7,376 nucleotides of DNA from Candidatus Woesearchaeota archaeon (GCA_027371725.1 DAHXMN010000031.1:1-7376), one strand, 5' to 3'. Numbered from the stretch's first letter, positions 1-5,614 are shown. The notes: generated by a model not told the origin, from the sequence alone. Translations and numbers: made by a program.

Positions 1-200
1 CGCGCGCCAACATCATGACCCCGACGAGCCAGAACCTCAAGGCGATGGGCGAGGACGTCAAGGTCTACCTGCAGCAGCTCCTCGACAGCGGCGCGAAGAA
101 ATCAGATATTCCCCTCGAGTTGGAGAAACTGATCAGGGCGTACGACCCGTGCTTCAGCTGCAGCACGCACTTCCTCAAGGTTGATTGGGAAGATGGCTGA
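1..200 (+). CDS. [NiFe] hydrogenase large (alpha) subunit, C-terminal fragment
   Basis: Only the last 65 codons are inside the window; the reading frame is open at the left edge (first whole codon at base 3) and ends at TGA 198-200. The fragment shows the hallmark C-terminus of [NiFe] hydrogenase large subunits: a TPTSQN stretch followed, near the end, by IRAYDPCFSCSTH. In this family the two cysteines of DPCxxCxxH bind the Ni-Fe centre, and a maturation protease cuts after the histidine. Here nine residues (FLKVDWEDG) follow that histidine and would be the removed tail. The wording RAYDPCxSCSxH resembles cytoplasmic group 3 enzymes (sulfhydrogenase or F420/NAD(P)-linked types) more than membrane uptake enzymes; group 3b is my best guess. 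Such enzymes reversibly couple H2 to a soluble electron carrier. The rest of the gene and its usual partner subunits would lie upstream, outside the window. Confidence 0.88.
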   Translation, partial: RANIMTPTSQNLKAMGEDVKVYLQQLLDSGAKKSDIPLELEKLIRAYDPCFSCSTHFLKVDWEDG

Positions 201-243
201 CGGGATTCGTGGTCGAGAAAGAATGTGAAAAGAGAACTGCGTT

Positions 244-648
244 CTACCGTCCGGTGATCTCCCGCATCGGCATCCCGTACGTGTCGTGTGCCGCCCGTTC
301 GAGATCCGCCAGCAGACCCCTCTCACGCGGACGCCGTTCTCCTGCAGGTAGTTCTGCGTCCACTCGCGCTCGTCTTCGACGTATGCCGCTGCGCTCTCGC
401 CGTCTTTCTCGTGCTCGCTGAGGAACGTCGAGATATCTTTGTCGCCGCACGGCCTTCTCTGCGTTGATGAAGATCGGCGTCAATGACGTCCCGGACGTGA
501 CGATGGCTGGCGGTCGCGGCTCGCTGAACGCTCCGGTCTGGATGAGGCGCTCGCTGATGAGGGGGTCGTGCGGCCAATCAAGATGTTCTCCACCCATTAG
601 GGTCACCTTTACCCATTCTTCAGGGGTGAATATGTCACGAATATGAAT
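244..648 (-). pseudogene. Frameshifted orotate phosphoribosyltransferase-like remnant
   Basis: A protein-like signal runs on the minus strand but changes frame at least twice. From about 648 down to about 455 one frame reads through FTPEEWVKVTLMGGEHLDW and IVTSGTSLTPIFINAEK. The SG..TPI.IN.EK pattern resembles the N-terminal PRPP-transferase signature of orotate phosphoribosyltransferases (SSG..SP.YID.R). After that this frame turns into arginine-rich nonsense, while the neighbouring frame gives sensible acidic protein (CGDKDISTFLSEHEKDGE onward to NGVRVR). The first frame then resumes as LLADLERAAHDTYGMPMREITGR and stops at TAG 244-246. In the adjacent frame the text beyond EITG could continue as GRTQFSF, recalling the ISGG.TRDW segment of the family, which would make a third shift. 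The catalytic C-terminal half is missing or runs into the hydrogenase gene. No ATG opens the frame; GTG at 606 is the first usual start, and the protein-like text continues back to about 648. The family assignment is tentative; the frameshifts are clearer. Confidence 0.5.
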
Positions 649-677
649 CTTCTCGTTCTCTCACCGTTTCTCAGACC

Positions 678-710
678 CACTTTAAATACCATTTTAAAAA
701 CTCTTTATAA
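678..710. promoter_or_regulatory. A/T-rich region between divergent genes, TATA-like boxes
   Basis: This is a sharply A/T-rich patch in a GC-rich window, lying between the minus-strand remnant and pta. It holds TTTAAATACC at 681-690, ATTTTAAAAA at 691-700 and CTTTATAA at 703-710. Read on the minus strand, GGTATTTAAAG is a fair archaeal TATA box for the 244-648 gene. The other boxes could give longer transcripts of pta. Assignment of each box to a direction is inference. Confidence 0.4.
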
Positions 711-723
711 CCATTCTTAAACC

Positions 724-740
724 CGGAAAGTTTTTATTCA
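724..740 (+). promoter_or_regulatory. Putative archaeal promoter (BRE/TATA) of pta
   Basis: GGAAAG followed by TTTTTATT (about 731-738) lies centred roughly 26 bases before the pta ATG at 761. That is the usual distance from an archaeal TATA box to the transcription start, so the mRNA probably begins at or next to the start codon (leaderless). No Shine-Dalgarno sequence is seen before the ATG, which fits. Confidence 0.55.
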
Positions 741-760
741 TCGCCTCCCGCCCAGTCACC

Positions 761-1723
761 ATGGGGTTCCTTGACGGGGTCTACGCTGCAGCGAAGCGAC
801 GGCAGGCGACCATCATCCTCGCGGAAGCGGAGGATCCGCGCGTCCTCGACGCCGCGGCCATCATCGAGAAGAAATGCTTGGCGAGACTGATACTGCTCGG
901 CGACGAGAAGAAGGTGCGGCAGGCGCTCAAACGGCGCAAGCTCAAGCTCAAGGCAGGCATCCTTTCTTACGCCAACCACCCGAAAGCGGAGCACCTCGCG
1001 CGCGAGATGGTGATGCTCCGTCGCCACAAGGGATTGATCCTCGACGAAGCGAAGACCGCGTTGACGAAGGACACGAAGACCTTCGCCGCCATGCTCGTCC
1101 AGCAGGGGTACGCGGACGGCTACGTCGCGGGCAGCCTCTGCCCGACCGCGGACACGATCCGGCCGGCCCTGCAGCTCATCGGCGCGGCCAACGGGTTCGC
1201 GTCCAGCTACTTCGTCATGCTCCACCGGAAGCAGCCGCTCTTCTTCGCGGACTGCGCCTTCAACGTGGAGCCGACGGCGGAGCAGCTCGCTCGGATCGCG
1301 GTCGACACGGCGAAGAGCGCGGAACATTACGGCGTCAATCCCAAGGTCGCGTTCCTCAGCTTCAGCACGAGAGGGAGCGGCCGGGGCGCGAGCGCGGACA
1401 AGATGCGGCAAGCCCTCGCGCTCGCGCAGAAGCTCGCACCAAGCGTCCCGATGGACGGCGAACTCCAGTTCGACGCTGCTTTCGTGCCTGACGTGGCGAA
1501 GCGGAAAGCGAAAGGATCCGACGTCGCCGGGAAAGCGAACGTCTTCATCTTCCCAGATCTGGACAGCGGGAACATCGCGTACAAGATCGCGGAGCGGATG
1601 GGCGGCTGCCAGGCGATCGGCCCCGTCGTCCAAGGCCTGAAGAAGCCGGTGAACGACCTCAGCCGCGGCTGCTCGGTCAAGGACATCGTGGACGTGGTGG
1701 CGATCACCGCCAGCCACGCGTAA
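761..1723 (+). CDS. pta: Phosphate acetyltransferase
   Basis: A 320-residue protein of the usual length for the short, single-domain Pta family. It moves the acetyl group between acetyl-CoA and phosphate, giving acetyl phosphate in the cytoplasm. Family blocks appear in order: YADGYVAG (about 117-124), TADTIRPALQ (129-138), FFADCAFNVEP (161-171), FLSFSTRGSGRG (198-209), DGELQFDAAF (232-241), ANVFIFPDLDSGNIAYK (259-275), and GPVVQGLKKPVNDLSRG (287-303), the last being strongly diagnostic. The closely related phosphate butyryltransferase is less likely because the DGELQ.DAA and KPVNDLSRG blocks are typical of Pta. The start at ATG 761 is supported by a TATA-like box about 26 bases upstream. Its product is the substrate of AckA, which is encoded 2.4 kb away on the other strand, so the two genes do not form one operon here. 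I see no frameshift or missing key block. Confidence 0.95.
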   Translation: MGFLDGVYAAAKRRQATIILAEAEDPRVLDAAAIIEKKCLARLILLGDEKKVRQALKRRKLKLKAGILSYANHPKAEHLAREMVMLRRHKGLILDEAKTALTKDTKTFAAMLVQQGYADGYVAGSLCPTADTIRPALQLIGAANGFASSYFVMLHRKQPLFFADCAFNVEPTAEQLARIAVDTAKSAEHYGVNPKVAFLSFSTRGSGRGASADKMRQALALAQKLAPSVPMDGELQFDAAFVPDVAKRKAKGSDVAGKANVFIFPDLDSGNIAYKIAERMGGCQAIGPVVQGLKKPVNDLSRGCSVKDIVDVVAITASHA

Positions 1724-1726
1724 GTC

Positions 1727-1771
1727 TTTTTCAGGATTCTTCAATCTCTTTCCACCTTCTCTTTTTCTTTT
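1727..1771 (+). terminator. T-rich termination region after pta
   Basis: Directly after the TAA stop (1721-1723) the plus strand becomes pyrimidine-rich with T runs at 1727-1731, 1762-1766 and 1768-1771. Archaeal RNA polymerase stops at T-rich tracts without needing a hairpin, so this is a likely pta terminator. It lies before structured element copy A, which suggests the element is not needed to end the pta transcript. Confidence 0.5.
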
Positions 1772-1790
1772 CGTTCCGTCTTCATTCTTT

Positions 1791-1914
1791 ACGCCATCGT
1801 CGCCTTGGCATGATTGACGGGCGCGAAGATGGTCGAGTGTTTCGAGACCATACTCCTGAGCGCCCGTCTCGTTCTCGGACCGGAGGGAGATCGTTTAGGC
1901 CGCGACGATGGCGT
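1791..1914 (-). repeat. Structured intergenic element, copy A (minus orientation)
   Basis: A 124-base element closed by a perfect 13-bp inverted repeat: ACGCCATCGTCGC at 1791-1803 pairs with 1902-1914. Read on the minus strand, it has the same order of parts as the copies at 3973 and 5464: outer stem ending in GC, then GG, then TCCGGTCCG (plus-strand bases 1876-1884) 17 bases in, a large internal hairpin, then CCAAG (1804-1808) abutting the 3' stem. The internal hairpin is long: GACGGGCGC (1816-1824) pairs with 1860-1868, and inside it ATGGTC (1829-1834) pairs with 1846-1851. It sits between the pta terminator and the lipoprotein promoter. Whether it acts as RNA or DNA is not known; the orientation is set by the shared motifs. 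Confidence 0.7.
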
Positions 1915-1940
1915 CGTCGGTATGTTCTTCCCATGAATGG

Positions 1941-1956
1941 AAAAATTCATAATATC
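1941..1956 (+). promoter_or_regulatory. Putative promoter of the lipoprotein/DUF1653 unit
   Basis: An A/T stretch (AAAAATTCATAATATC) is centred about 26 bases before ATG 1974, the same geometry seen for pta, the methyltransferase gene and mscS. It supports transcription starting at or very near ATG 1974. It begins 27 bases after structured element copy A. Confidence 0.5.
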
Positions 1957-1973
1957 CCTGCGCTTCTCCCGTC

Positions 1974-2720
1974 ATGATGAGATCCATGGACGCGATCGAC
2001 AGGCGCGCCTCTCTTCTCGTCATCTTCGCGCTCTTCCTCCTGTTCTCCCTCCCGGCCTGCGCCCCTGCGCCGCAGCCGCTCGTCGTGCCGAACGCCAGCC
2101 CGGCGCAGCCCGACCAGCCGGTCACGATGCCCGACCAGGACGCGGTCGTCGCCAACCTCTCGCCCTCGCCGAACGCTATCCCCTCGCAGACCGCCCTCGG
2201 TCTCGTCGAAGGCCGGACCTCCACGGTGCGCGTCCTCGGCAACCTCTACACGGTCCGCCTGGCAGCGGCCACGGATGCTGGCGTCACGCTCACGGTGAAC
2301 AGCCAGGACTTCTCCCTGCGCACCGGCGAGGAGTTCAGCTTCGGCGACTTCCTCATCAGGCTCGATTCGGTCGCGCTCGATGCGGTGCGCGAGCCGCGGC
2401 CGAGCAGCGCCGACGTCACGCTCCGCATCCCCGCTTCCGGCTCAGTCCGCGACATCCTCCAGGAAGGGACCGCCAAGCGCTACCGGTTCAGCGACGGCGC
2501 CAGCTACACGGTCGCGCTCGTTTCCGTCGGCACGGACGGCAAGGGCGGCACCGCTGCGCTCTTCTCCGTGGACGGCGACGAACGCACGCTGACGCCGTAC
2601 GAGGACGGCTCCTTCAACAACGGCGCGGAGTACCTCTTCGTCCACTACCTCTACCCCTCGAAGGCGGGCGCGATGACCGCCCTCGCCGCCGCGAACATCA
2701 CCATCATCCAGAACACGTGA
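1974..2720 (+). CDS. Secreted lipoprotein with two related beta-rich domains, unknown function
   Basis: A 248-residue protein. Residues 10-28 form a signal peptide: RR, then a hydrophobic run (LLVIFALFLLFSL), then LPAC with the cysteine at 29, a plausible lipobox for lipid anchoring outside the membrane. A proline- and alanine-rich linker follows (about 30-75). The rest falls into two similar halves: EGRTSTVRVLGNLYTVRL starting near residue 79 and EGTAKRYRFSDGASYTVAL starting near residue 164. Both continue through a short strand pattern to a GEE or GAE turn and an F.I/F.V strand, so an ancient domain duplication is likely. I do not recognise a named family. ATG 1974 fits the promoter spacing best; ATG 1977 or 1986 would give nearly the same signal peptide. 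The next gene starts three bases after the stop, so the two are probably co-transcribed. Confidence 0.75.
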   Translation: MMRSMDAIDRRASLLVIFALFLLFSLPACAPAPQPLVVPNASPAQPDQPVTMPDQDAVVANLSPSPNAIPSQTALGLVEGRTSTVRVLGNLYTVRLAAATDAGVTLTVNSQDFSLRTGEEFSFGDFLIRLDSVALDAVREPRPSSADVTLRIPASGSVRDILQEGTAKRYRFSDGASYTVALVSVGTDGKGGTAALFSVDGDERTLTPYEDGSFNNGAEYLFVHYLYPSKAGAMTALAAANITIIQNT

Positions 2721-2723
2721 GCG

Positions 2724-2978
2724 ATGATGGCACCGACCGTGACGGCGAACGCTTCTCAAGAACCCTCCCCCGGCTTCTATCGCCATTACAAGGGCGGCCG
2801 GTACGAGGTCGTCGGCGTCGCGCGCCACTCCGAGTCGAAGGAAGAGATGGTCGTCTACCGTGCCCTCTACGAGCCGGAGCCCGGCAAGGACCCGCTCTGG
2901 GTCCGGCCGAAAGCGATGTTCCTCGAGACCGTTGCCGTCGACGGGAAGCGGGTGCCTCGTTTCCGGCGGGAAGAGTGA
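2724..2978 (+). CDS. DUF1653 family small protein
   Basis: An 84-residue soluble protein. Nearly all of it from residue 17 on matches the DUF1653 pattern: GFYRHYKGGRYEVVGVARHS, then EEMVVYRALYE, LWVRPKAMFLETV and VPRF near the end. The family is small, widespread in bacteria and found in some archaea, and has no settled function; the fold is a single compact beta-rich domain. The gene begins three bases after the lipoprotein stop codon (two ATG codons in tandem, 2724 and 2727) with no Shine-Dalgarno sequence of its own, which points to translation coupled to the upstream gene. There is no signal peptide, so it acts in the cytoplasm, unlike its neighbour. No T-rich terminator follows closely. 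Confidence 0.88.
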   Translation: MMAPTVTANASQEPSPGFYRHYKGGRYEVVGVARHSESKEEMVVYRALYEPEPGKDPLWVRPKAMFLETVAVDGKRVPRFRREE

Positions 2979-3394
2979 TGTGCAGGATCACGGGCACTCG
3001 GACGAATCGCTTTCGTGCTACGTCCCGACGGTCATCGCCGACGGTCATCGTAATGCAACCGGCCGGCTAACCGGGTCCGGCGATGTTCACCTCTGTTGTC
3101 GAAGAGCCGCCCAGGGGATGCAGTCCATCCGTCCAAGAGCCCGGTTCAACGGGTCTGCAGGAGCTTTCGCTCCGCCCACGTTGCTCGGAACGTCTTGTTC
3201 TTTGGACCGCGACGTGACGCGCGGGTCATCCCCGGGAGGCCGCCGGTCTCTTCGCGACGGTTCGGCGCGAGGTTCGGCCTGAGAATCCGGTCCGGAGAAG
3301 CGGAGGATCGAGCGCTCGGAGAGCGACTGGGGATGCCTTCATACAGCCCATCTTCAACTGAGACTTTAAAAGCGCGGATGCATTTCTCCTCAGC
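2979..3394. other. 416-base stretch without a convincing gene
   Basis: Open frames here have arginine- and serine-rich translations typical of antisense or noncoding GC-rich DNA, and none looks like protein. The stretch does hold structure: CCGACGGTCATCG occurs twice in tandem (3025-3037, 3038-3050); AACCGGG at 3069-3075 can pair with 3140-3146; CCCG/CGGG (3140-3143, 3150-3153) encloses GTTCAA; GGAGC/GCTCC (3160-3164, 3169-3173) makes a tight hairpin. TCCGGTCCGG recurs at 3286-3295, matching the core of the structured elements, but without their closing stem. It may hold an unidentified RNA or degraded copies of repeats. Confidence 0.4.
3364..3373 (+). promoter_or_regulatory. Putative TATA box of the methyltransferase gene
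   Basis: CTTTAAAAGC stands alone in GC-rich surroundings and is centred about 26 bases before ATG 3395. The spacing predicts a transcript that starts at the ATG with no leader. The nearby ATG at 3378 is in a different frame and is part of a 9-base direct repeat (ATGCATTTC at 3378-3386 and 3395-3403). Confidence 0.6.
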
Positions 3395-3958
3395 ATGCAT
3401 TTCGGCGAAGCGGCTGCTGAGAGGTTGGACCGGCCGGAACGCGAGACGTTCCTTCCCGCGGAGGGGATCCTCTCACTCCTTTCCGAGGGGCTCGTCCTCG
3501 CAGACATCGGCGCGGGCACGGGATTCATCGCGTTCCCCGCCGCCCGGACGGCGAAGAAGGTCTACGCCATCGACATCTCCGACGCGATGGTCGACATCCT
3601 GAAGAGACGCGTAGCAGAGCGTCACGTCGCGAATCTCGTCCCGCTCCTCTCGACCGTGGAGAAGATACCGCTGCCTGACGCTTCGGTGGACGCGGCGCTG
3701 AGCGTCTCGTGCTTCCACGACTACGAGGACGAGACGACCGTCGCGGAGACGGCGCGGATCCTGAAACCCCGGGGGCTGTTCCTCGTCGTGGACTGGGACG
3801 CTGATGCGGAACCCGGACGCAGGGTGCCCGGCCCGCCGCTCGGCGTCCGGAAGACGACTGAGCAAGTCATCGGGACGTGCGGCCGTTCCGGGCTCTCGCT
3901 CGAGTCGCGAGGCCGGTTGAACGAGGACGTCTTCACGCTGCTGTTCCGGAAGAACTAG
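3395..3958 (+). CDS. Class I SAM-dependent methyltransferase
   Basis: A 187-residue soluble protein of the Methyltransf_11/UbiE-like type. It moves a methyl group from S-adenosylmethionine to an unknown substrate. Motif I is LADIGAGTGF (about 35-44), the glycine-rich SAM loop. Motif II is KKVYAIDISDAM (54-65), whose acidic residue normally holds the ribose hydroxyls. LPDASVDAALSVSCFHDYED (about 93-112) corresponds to motifs III-IV, and ARILKPRGLFLVVDW (120-134) is the strand and turn typical of motif V-VI. The N-terminal phrase RLDRPERETFLP is common in small UbiE-like enzymes of prokaryotes. Substrate cannot be read from the sequence. The start is fixed by a TATA box 26 bases upstream. The gene ends in TAG (3956-3958), followed at once by a T8 run, so TAG serves as a true stop here. 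It has its own promoter and terminator and is probably monocistronic. Confidence 0.85.
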   Translation: MHFGEAAAERLDRPERETFLPAEGILSLLSEGLVLADIGAGTGFIAFPAARTAKKVYAIDISDAMVDILKRRVAERHVANLVPLLSTVEKIPLPDASVDAALSVSCFHDYEDETTVAETARILKPRGLFLVVDWDADAEPGRRVPGPPLGVRKTTEQVIGTCGRSGLSLESRGRLNEDVFTLLFRKN

Positions 3959-3970
3959 GGGCTTTTTTTT
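3959..3970 (+). terminator. T8 terminator after the methyltransferase gene
   Basis: Eight T residues (3963-3970) begin four bases after the TAG stop, with GGGGC just before them. This matches archaeal oligo-T termination. The structured element copy B starts two bases later, so on this strand it would not be part of the methyltransferase mRNA unless termination leaks. Confidence 0.6.
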
Positions 3971-3972
3971 CG

Positions 3973-4089
3973 GAGCGCCGCGGAGGTCTTGTCCTCCCTT
4001 CCGGTCCGGGCAAATCGTCCGCAACGCGCGTAGCGGTTTGGCGCCGCGGCGCCAAGCGCGTCGCGTGGTCTTGCTCCAAGGCGGCGCTC
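3973..4089 (+). repeat. Structured intergenic element, copy B
   Basis: A 117-base element closed by a perfect 9-bp stem: GAGCGCCGC (3973-3981) with 4081-4089. After the stem come GGAGG (3982-3986), TCTTGT and CCTCC (3993-3997), a small hairpin; then the shared core TCCGGTCCG (4000-4008), 18 bases inside the stem; then a copy-specific hairpin with ACGCGC/GCGCGT (4024-4029, 4056-4061) capped by TTGGCGCC/GGCGCCAA (4038-4045, 4048-4055); then CCAAG (4076-4080) next to the 3' stem. It aligns closely with copy C: bases 3978-4010 and 5475-5507 differ at only a few positions. It lies between the convergent ends of the methyltransferase gene and ackA. Confidence 0.75.
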
Positions 4090-4100
4090 TTCGTGACGGG

Positions 4101-4124
4101 GAACGACGGACGAACGGTCGTTCG
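4101..4124. other. Hairpin-forming inverted repeat downstream of ackA
   Basis: GAACGAC (4101-4107) and GTCGTTC (4117-4123) are perfect inverted repeats, and an alternative CGAAC/GTTCG hairpin (4111-4115, 4120-4124) overlaps them. It lies about 25 bases past the ackA stop. No T run follows on the minus strand, so it is not a classic terminator; it may protect the mRNA end. Confidence 0.3.
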
Positions 4125-4148
4125 CTGCGGAAGAACAAGCGTGTTTCA

Positions 4149-5366
4149 TCATTTGATCGCATCCCTGGTCTCGCGCGCGATCTGGAGCTCCTCGTTCGCG
4201 GGGATGACGAAGACCTTGACCTTCGATTCTGAGGAGGAAATCTCATGATCGTTCGCCCGGTTCTTCGTCCTGTCGAGCAGGATGCCCAAATACTCCAGGC
4301 GTTCGCAGACCGCTTCGCGGACGTACCACGCGTTCTCGCCGATGCCGCCGGTGAAGACGAGGCAGTCCAGGCCGCCGAGCGTGGCAGCGTACCCGCCGAT
4401 GAACCGCCGGATGCGGTAGATGAGCATGTCGAGGGCGAGCCGCGCGTCCGGGTCACCCCGGTCGGCTTTCCGGCGGATGTCCCGCATGTCGCTGCTGCCG
4501 GCGATGGCCTTCAGCCCGGACTCCTTGTTCAGGAACGCGTCCACCTTCTCCGGGCTCAGCCGCAGCTCGCGCGTCAGGTAGAGGACCGCCTCCGGATCGA
4601 TAGCCCCTGAGCGTGTGCCCATGATCAGCCCGTCCGTCGGCGTGAACCCCATGCTCGTGTCGACGGAAAGCCCGTCCTCGATCGCCGTGACGCTGCTCCC
4701 GTTCCCGAGATGGCAGGTCACCAGCCGCTTCGGCATCGTGCCGAGCAGCTCCTTCGCGCGGAGGCTGCAATACTTGTGGTTCGTGCCGTGGAACCCGTAC
4801 TTCCGCACGCCGAACCGCTCGTACAGCCGCGGCGAGATCCCGTAGAGGAAGACCTCCCGCGGCATGGTGTGGTGGAACGCGGTGTCGAAGACCGCGACGC
4901 TCGGCGCGCCGCCGACGAGCGCCTTGCATCGCCGGATGCCGTCGAGGTTGAACGGGTTGTGGAGCGGCGCGAACCGGGAGAGCTCCCGGATATCCTCCTC
5001 CACCACGGACGTGACGACGACCGCCGTCGTATACGTCTCGGCGCCGTGCACGACACGATGCCCGACGGCGAGGATCTCATCGAGCGAGCGGAGGAACCGT
5101 TCCTTGAGGAGAAGGTCGAGGATGAGCGGGATGGCGTGGTGGACGTCCCTCGCTCCCGCGGGCCGCTCTTCCATCAGCGTTCCAGCGTCCTCTCCCGAGC
5201 CGTAGAACCGCTCCAGGACGAGCAGCGCGTCCGGGGAGCCGAGCCGTTCCACCCGGCCCTTGAGAAGGAGCGCGTCCTCCTTGATGGAATAGAGGCCGAA
5301 CTTGACGCTGCTGCTCCCCGTGTTGAGGACGAGCACCTTGTCCTTCGGAGTCCCGATGCCACTCAC
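4149..5366 (-). CDS. ackA: Acetate kinase
   Basis: A 405-residue full-length acetate kinase (usual length about 400). It makes acetate and ATP from acetyl phosphate and ADP, completing the Pta-AckA route. All active-site blocks are present and align with the well-studied Methanosarcina enzyme: LNTGSSSVKF with Asn15, GHRVVHG with Arg104, APLHNP with His136, FDTAFHHTMP with Asp161, YGFHGTNHKY with His193, CHLGNGSS with His219, DTSMGFTPTDGLIMGTRSG with Arg252, SSDMRDI near 291-297, and FTGGIGEN with Glu344. Two wordings depart from the common form (NHKY for SH.Y, SGAIDP for SGDIDP) but spare the catalytic residues. The chosen start is GTG 5366, with a TATA-like box about 34 bases upstream. An inner GTG at 5336 would put the protein start directly at the LVLN strand and cannot be excluded. 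The gene is divergent from mscS, with element copy C between them. Confidence 0.95.
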   Translation of the reverse strand: MSGIGTPKDKVLVLNTGSSSVKFGLYSIKEDALLLKGRVERLGSPDALLVLERFYGSGEDAGTLMEERPAGARDVHHAIPLILDLLLKERFLRSLDEILAVGHRVVHGAETYTTAVVVTSVVEEDIRELSRFAPLHNPFNLDGIRRCKALVGGAPSVAVFDTAFHHTMPREVFLYGISPRLYERFGVRKYGFHGTNHKYCSLRAKELLGTMPKRLVTCHLGNGSSVTAIEDGLSVDTSMGFTPTDGLIMGTRSGAIDPEAVLYLTRELRLSPEKVDAFLNKESGLKAIAGSSDMRDIRRKADRGDPDARLALDMLIYRIRRFIGGYAATLGGLDCLVFTGGIGENAWYVREAVCERLEYLGILLDRTKNRANDHEISSSESKVKVFVIPANEELQIARETRDAIK

Positions 5367-5394
5367 CTCTCTTTGTGGCTCCTTCCGAGACGGA

Positions 5395-5404
5395 GGTTTT
5401 TAAC
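5395..5404 (-). promoter_or_regulatory. Putative TATA box of ackA
   Basis: On the minus strand GTTAAAAACC matches the GTTAAAAAG box found before mscS. The same spacing rule predicts a transcript start near 5374, leaving a leader of about 8-10 bases before GTG 5366. AAGGAG on the minus strand upstream of the start is a possible weak ribosome site but would lie outside so short a leader. Confidence 0.5.
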
Positions 5405-5419
5405 GTTTTCCACCGGACG

Positions 5420-5440
5420 CGGTAAACTGCGTCGTTACCG
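5420..5440. promoter_or_regulatory. Inverted repeat upstream of the ackA promoter
   Basis: CGGTAA (5420-5425) and TTACCG (5435-5440) form a perfect inverted repeat with a 9-base spacer, 16 bases upstream of the ackA TATA box. Its size and place would suit a dimeric regulator or an activator site for ackA. This is inferred from symmetry and position only. Confidence 0.3.
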
Positions 5441-5463
5441 GCCAATTCCTTTTGTTGCTCTCG

Positions 5464-5576
5464 CATCGTGGCCGCCGCGGAGGCCTTGTCCGCCCATCCG
5501 GTCCGGGTTATTGCGAAAATCTCCCTGCACGAATCGGGTGATTTTCTGGCATCGTTCCAAGGCGGCGGCCACGATG
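5464..5576 (+). repeat. Structured intergenic element, copy C
   Basis: A 113-base element with the longest closing stem of the three copies: CATCGTGGCCGCCGC (5464-5478) pairs perfectly over 15 bp with 5562-5576. It has GGAGG at 5479-5483, the core TCCGGTCCG at 5497-5505 (18 bases inside the stem), a copy-specific hairpin GAAAATC/GATTTTC (5515-5521, 5540-5546) enclosing CCC/GGG (5523-5525, 5536-5538), and CCAAG at 5557-5561 abutting the 3' stem. The stem sequence differs from copy B and the hairpin is unrelated, yet the architecture is the same. It separates the divergent ackA and mscS promoters. Confidence 0.75.
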
Positions 5577-5604
5577 TCTACAGCCGCATTCTTACCACCA
5601 TAAC

Positions 5605-5614
5605 AGTTAAAAAG
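5605..5614 (+). promoter_or_regulatory. Putative TATA box of mscS
   Basis: AGTTAAAAAG is centred about 26 bases before ATG 5636, which supports that ATG and a leaderless mRNA. It argues against starts further upstream in the same open frame, which would lie inside structured element copy C. Confidence 0.6.

Noticed and set aside
734..1744. Long minus-strand open frame across pta
   Set aside because: The translation is rich in Arg, Asp and Val with no family resemblance; it is the antisense shadow of a clear pta gene in GC-rich DNA.
3130..3175. tRNA-like T-arm (GGTTCAAC)
   Set aside because: The stem CCCG/CGGG encloses only six bases, and no acceptor, D or anticodon arm can be placed around it on either strand.
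3175..3300. Fourth copy of the structured element
   Set aside because: GGAACGTCTTGTTC and TCCGGTCCGG resemble parts of the others, but they are about 90 bases apart, and there is no closing stem or CCAAG in the expected place.
1791..5576. Reading the three elements as MITEs with terminal inverted repeats
   Set aside because: Transposon ends should be the same sequence in each copy; here the ends differ between copies while pairing is kept, and I see no target-site duplication. Not excluded, but less likely than a structure under selection.
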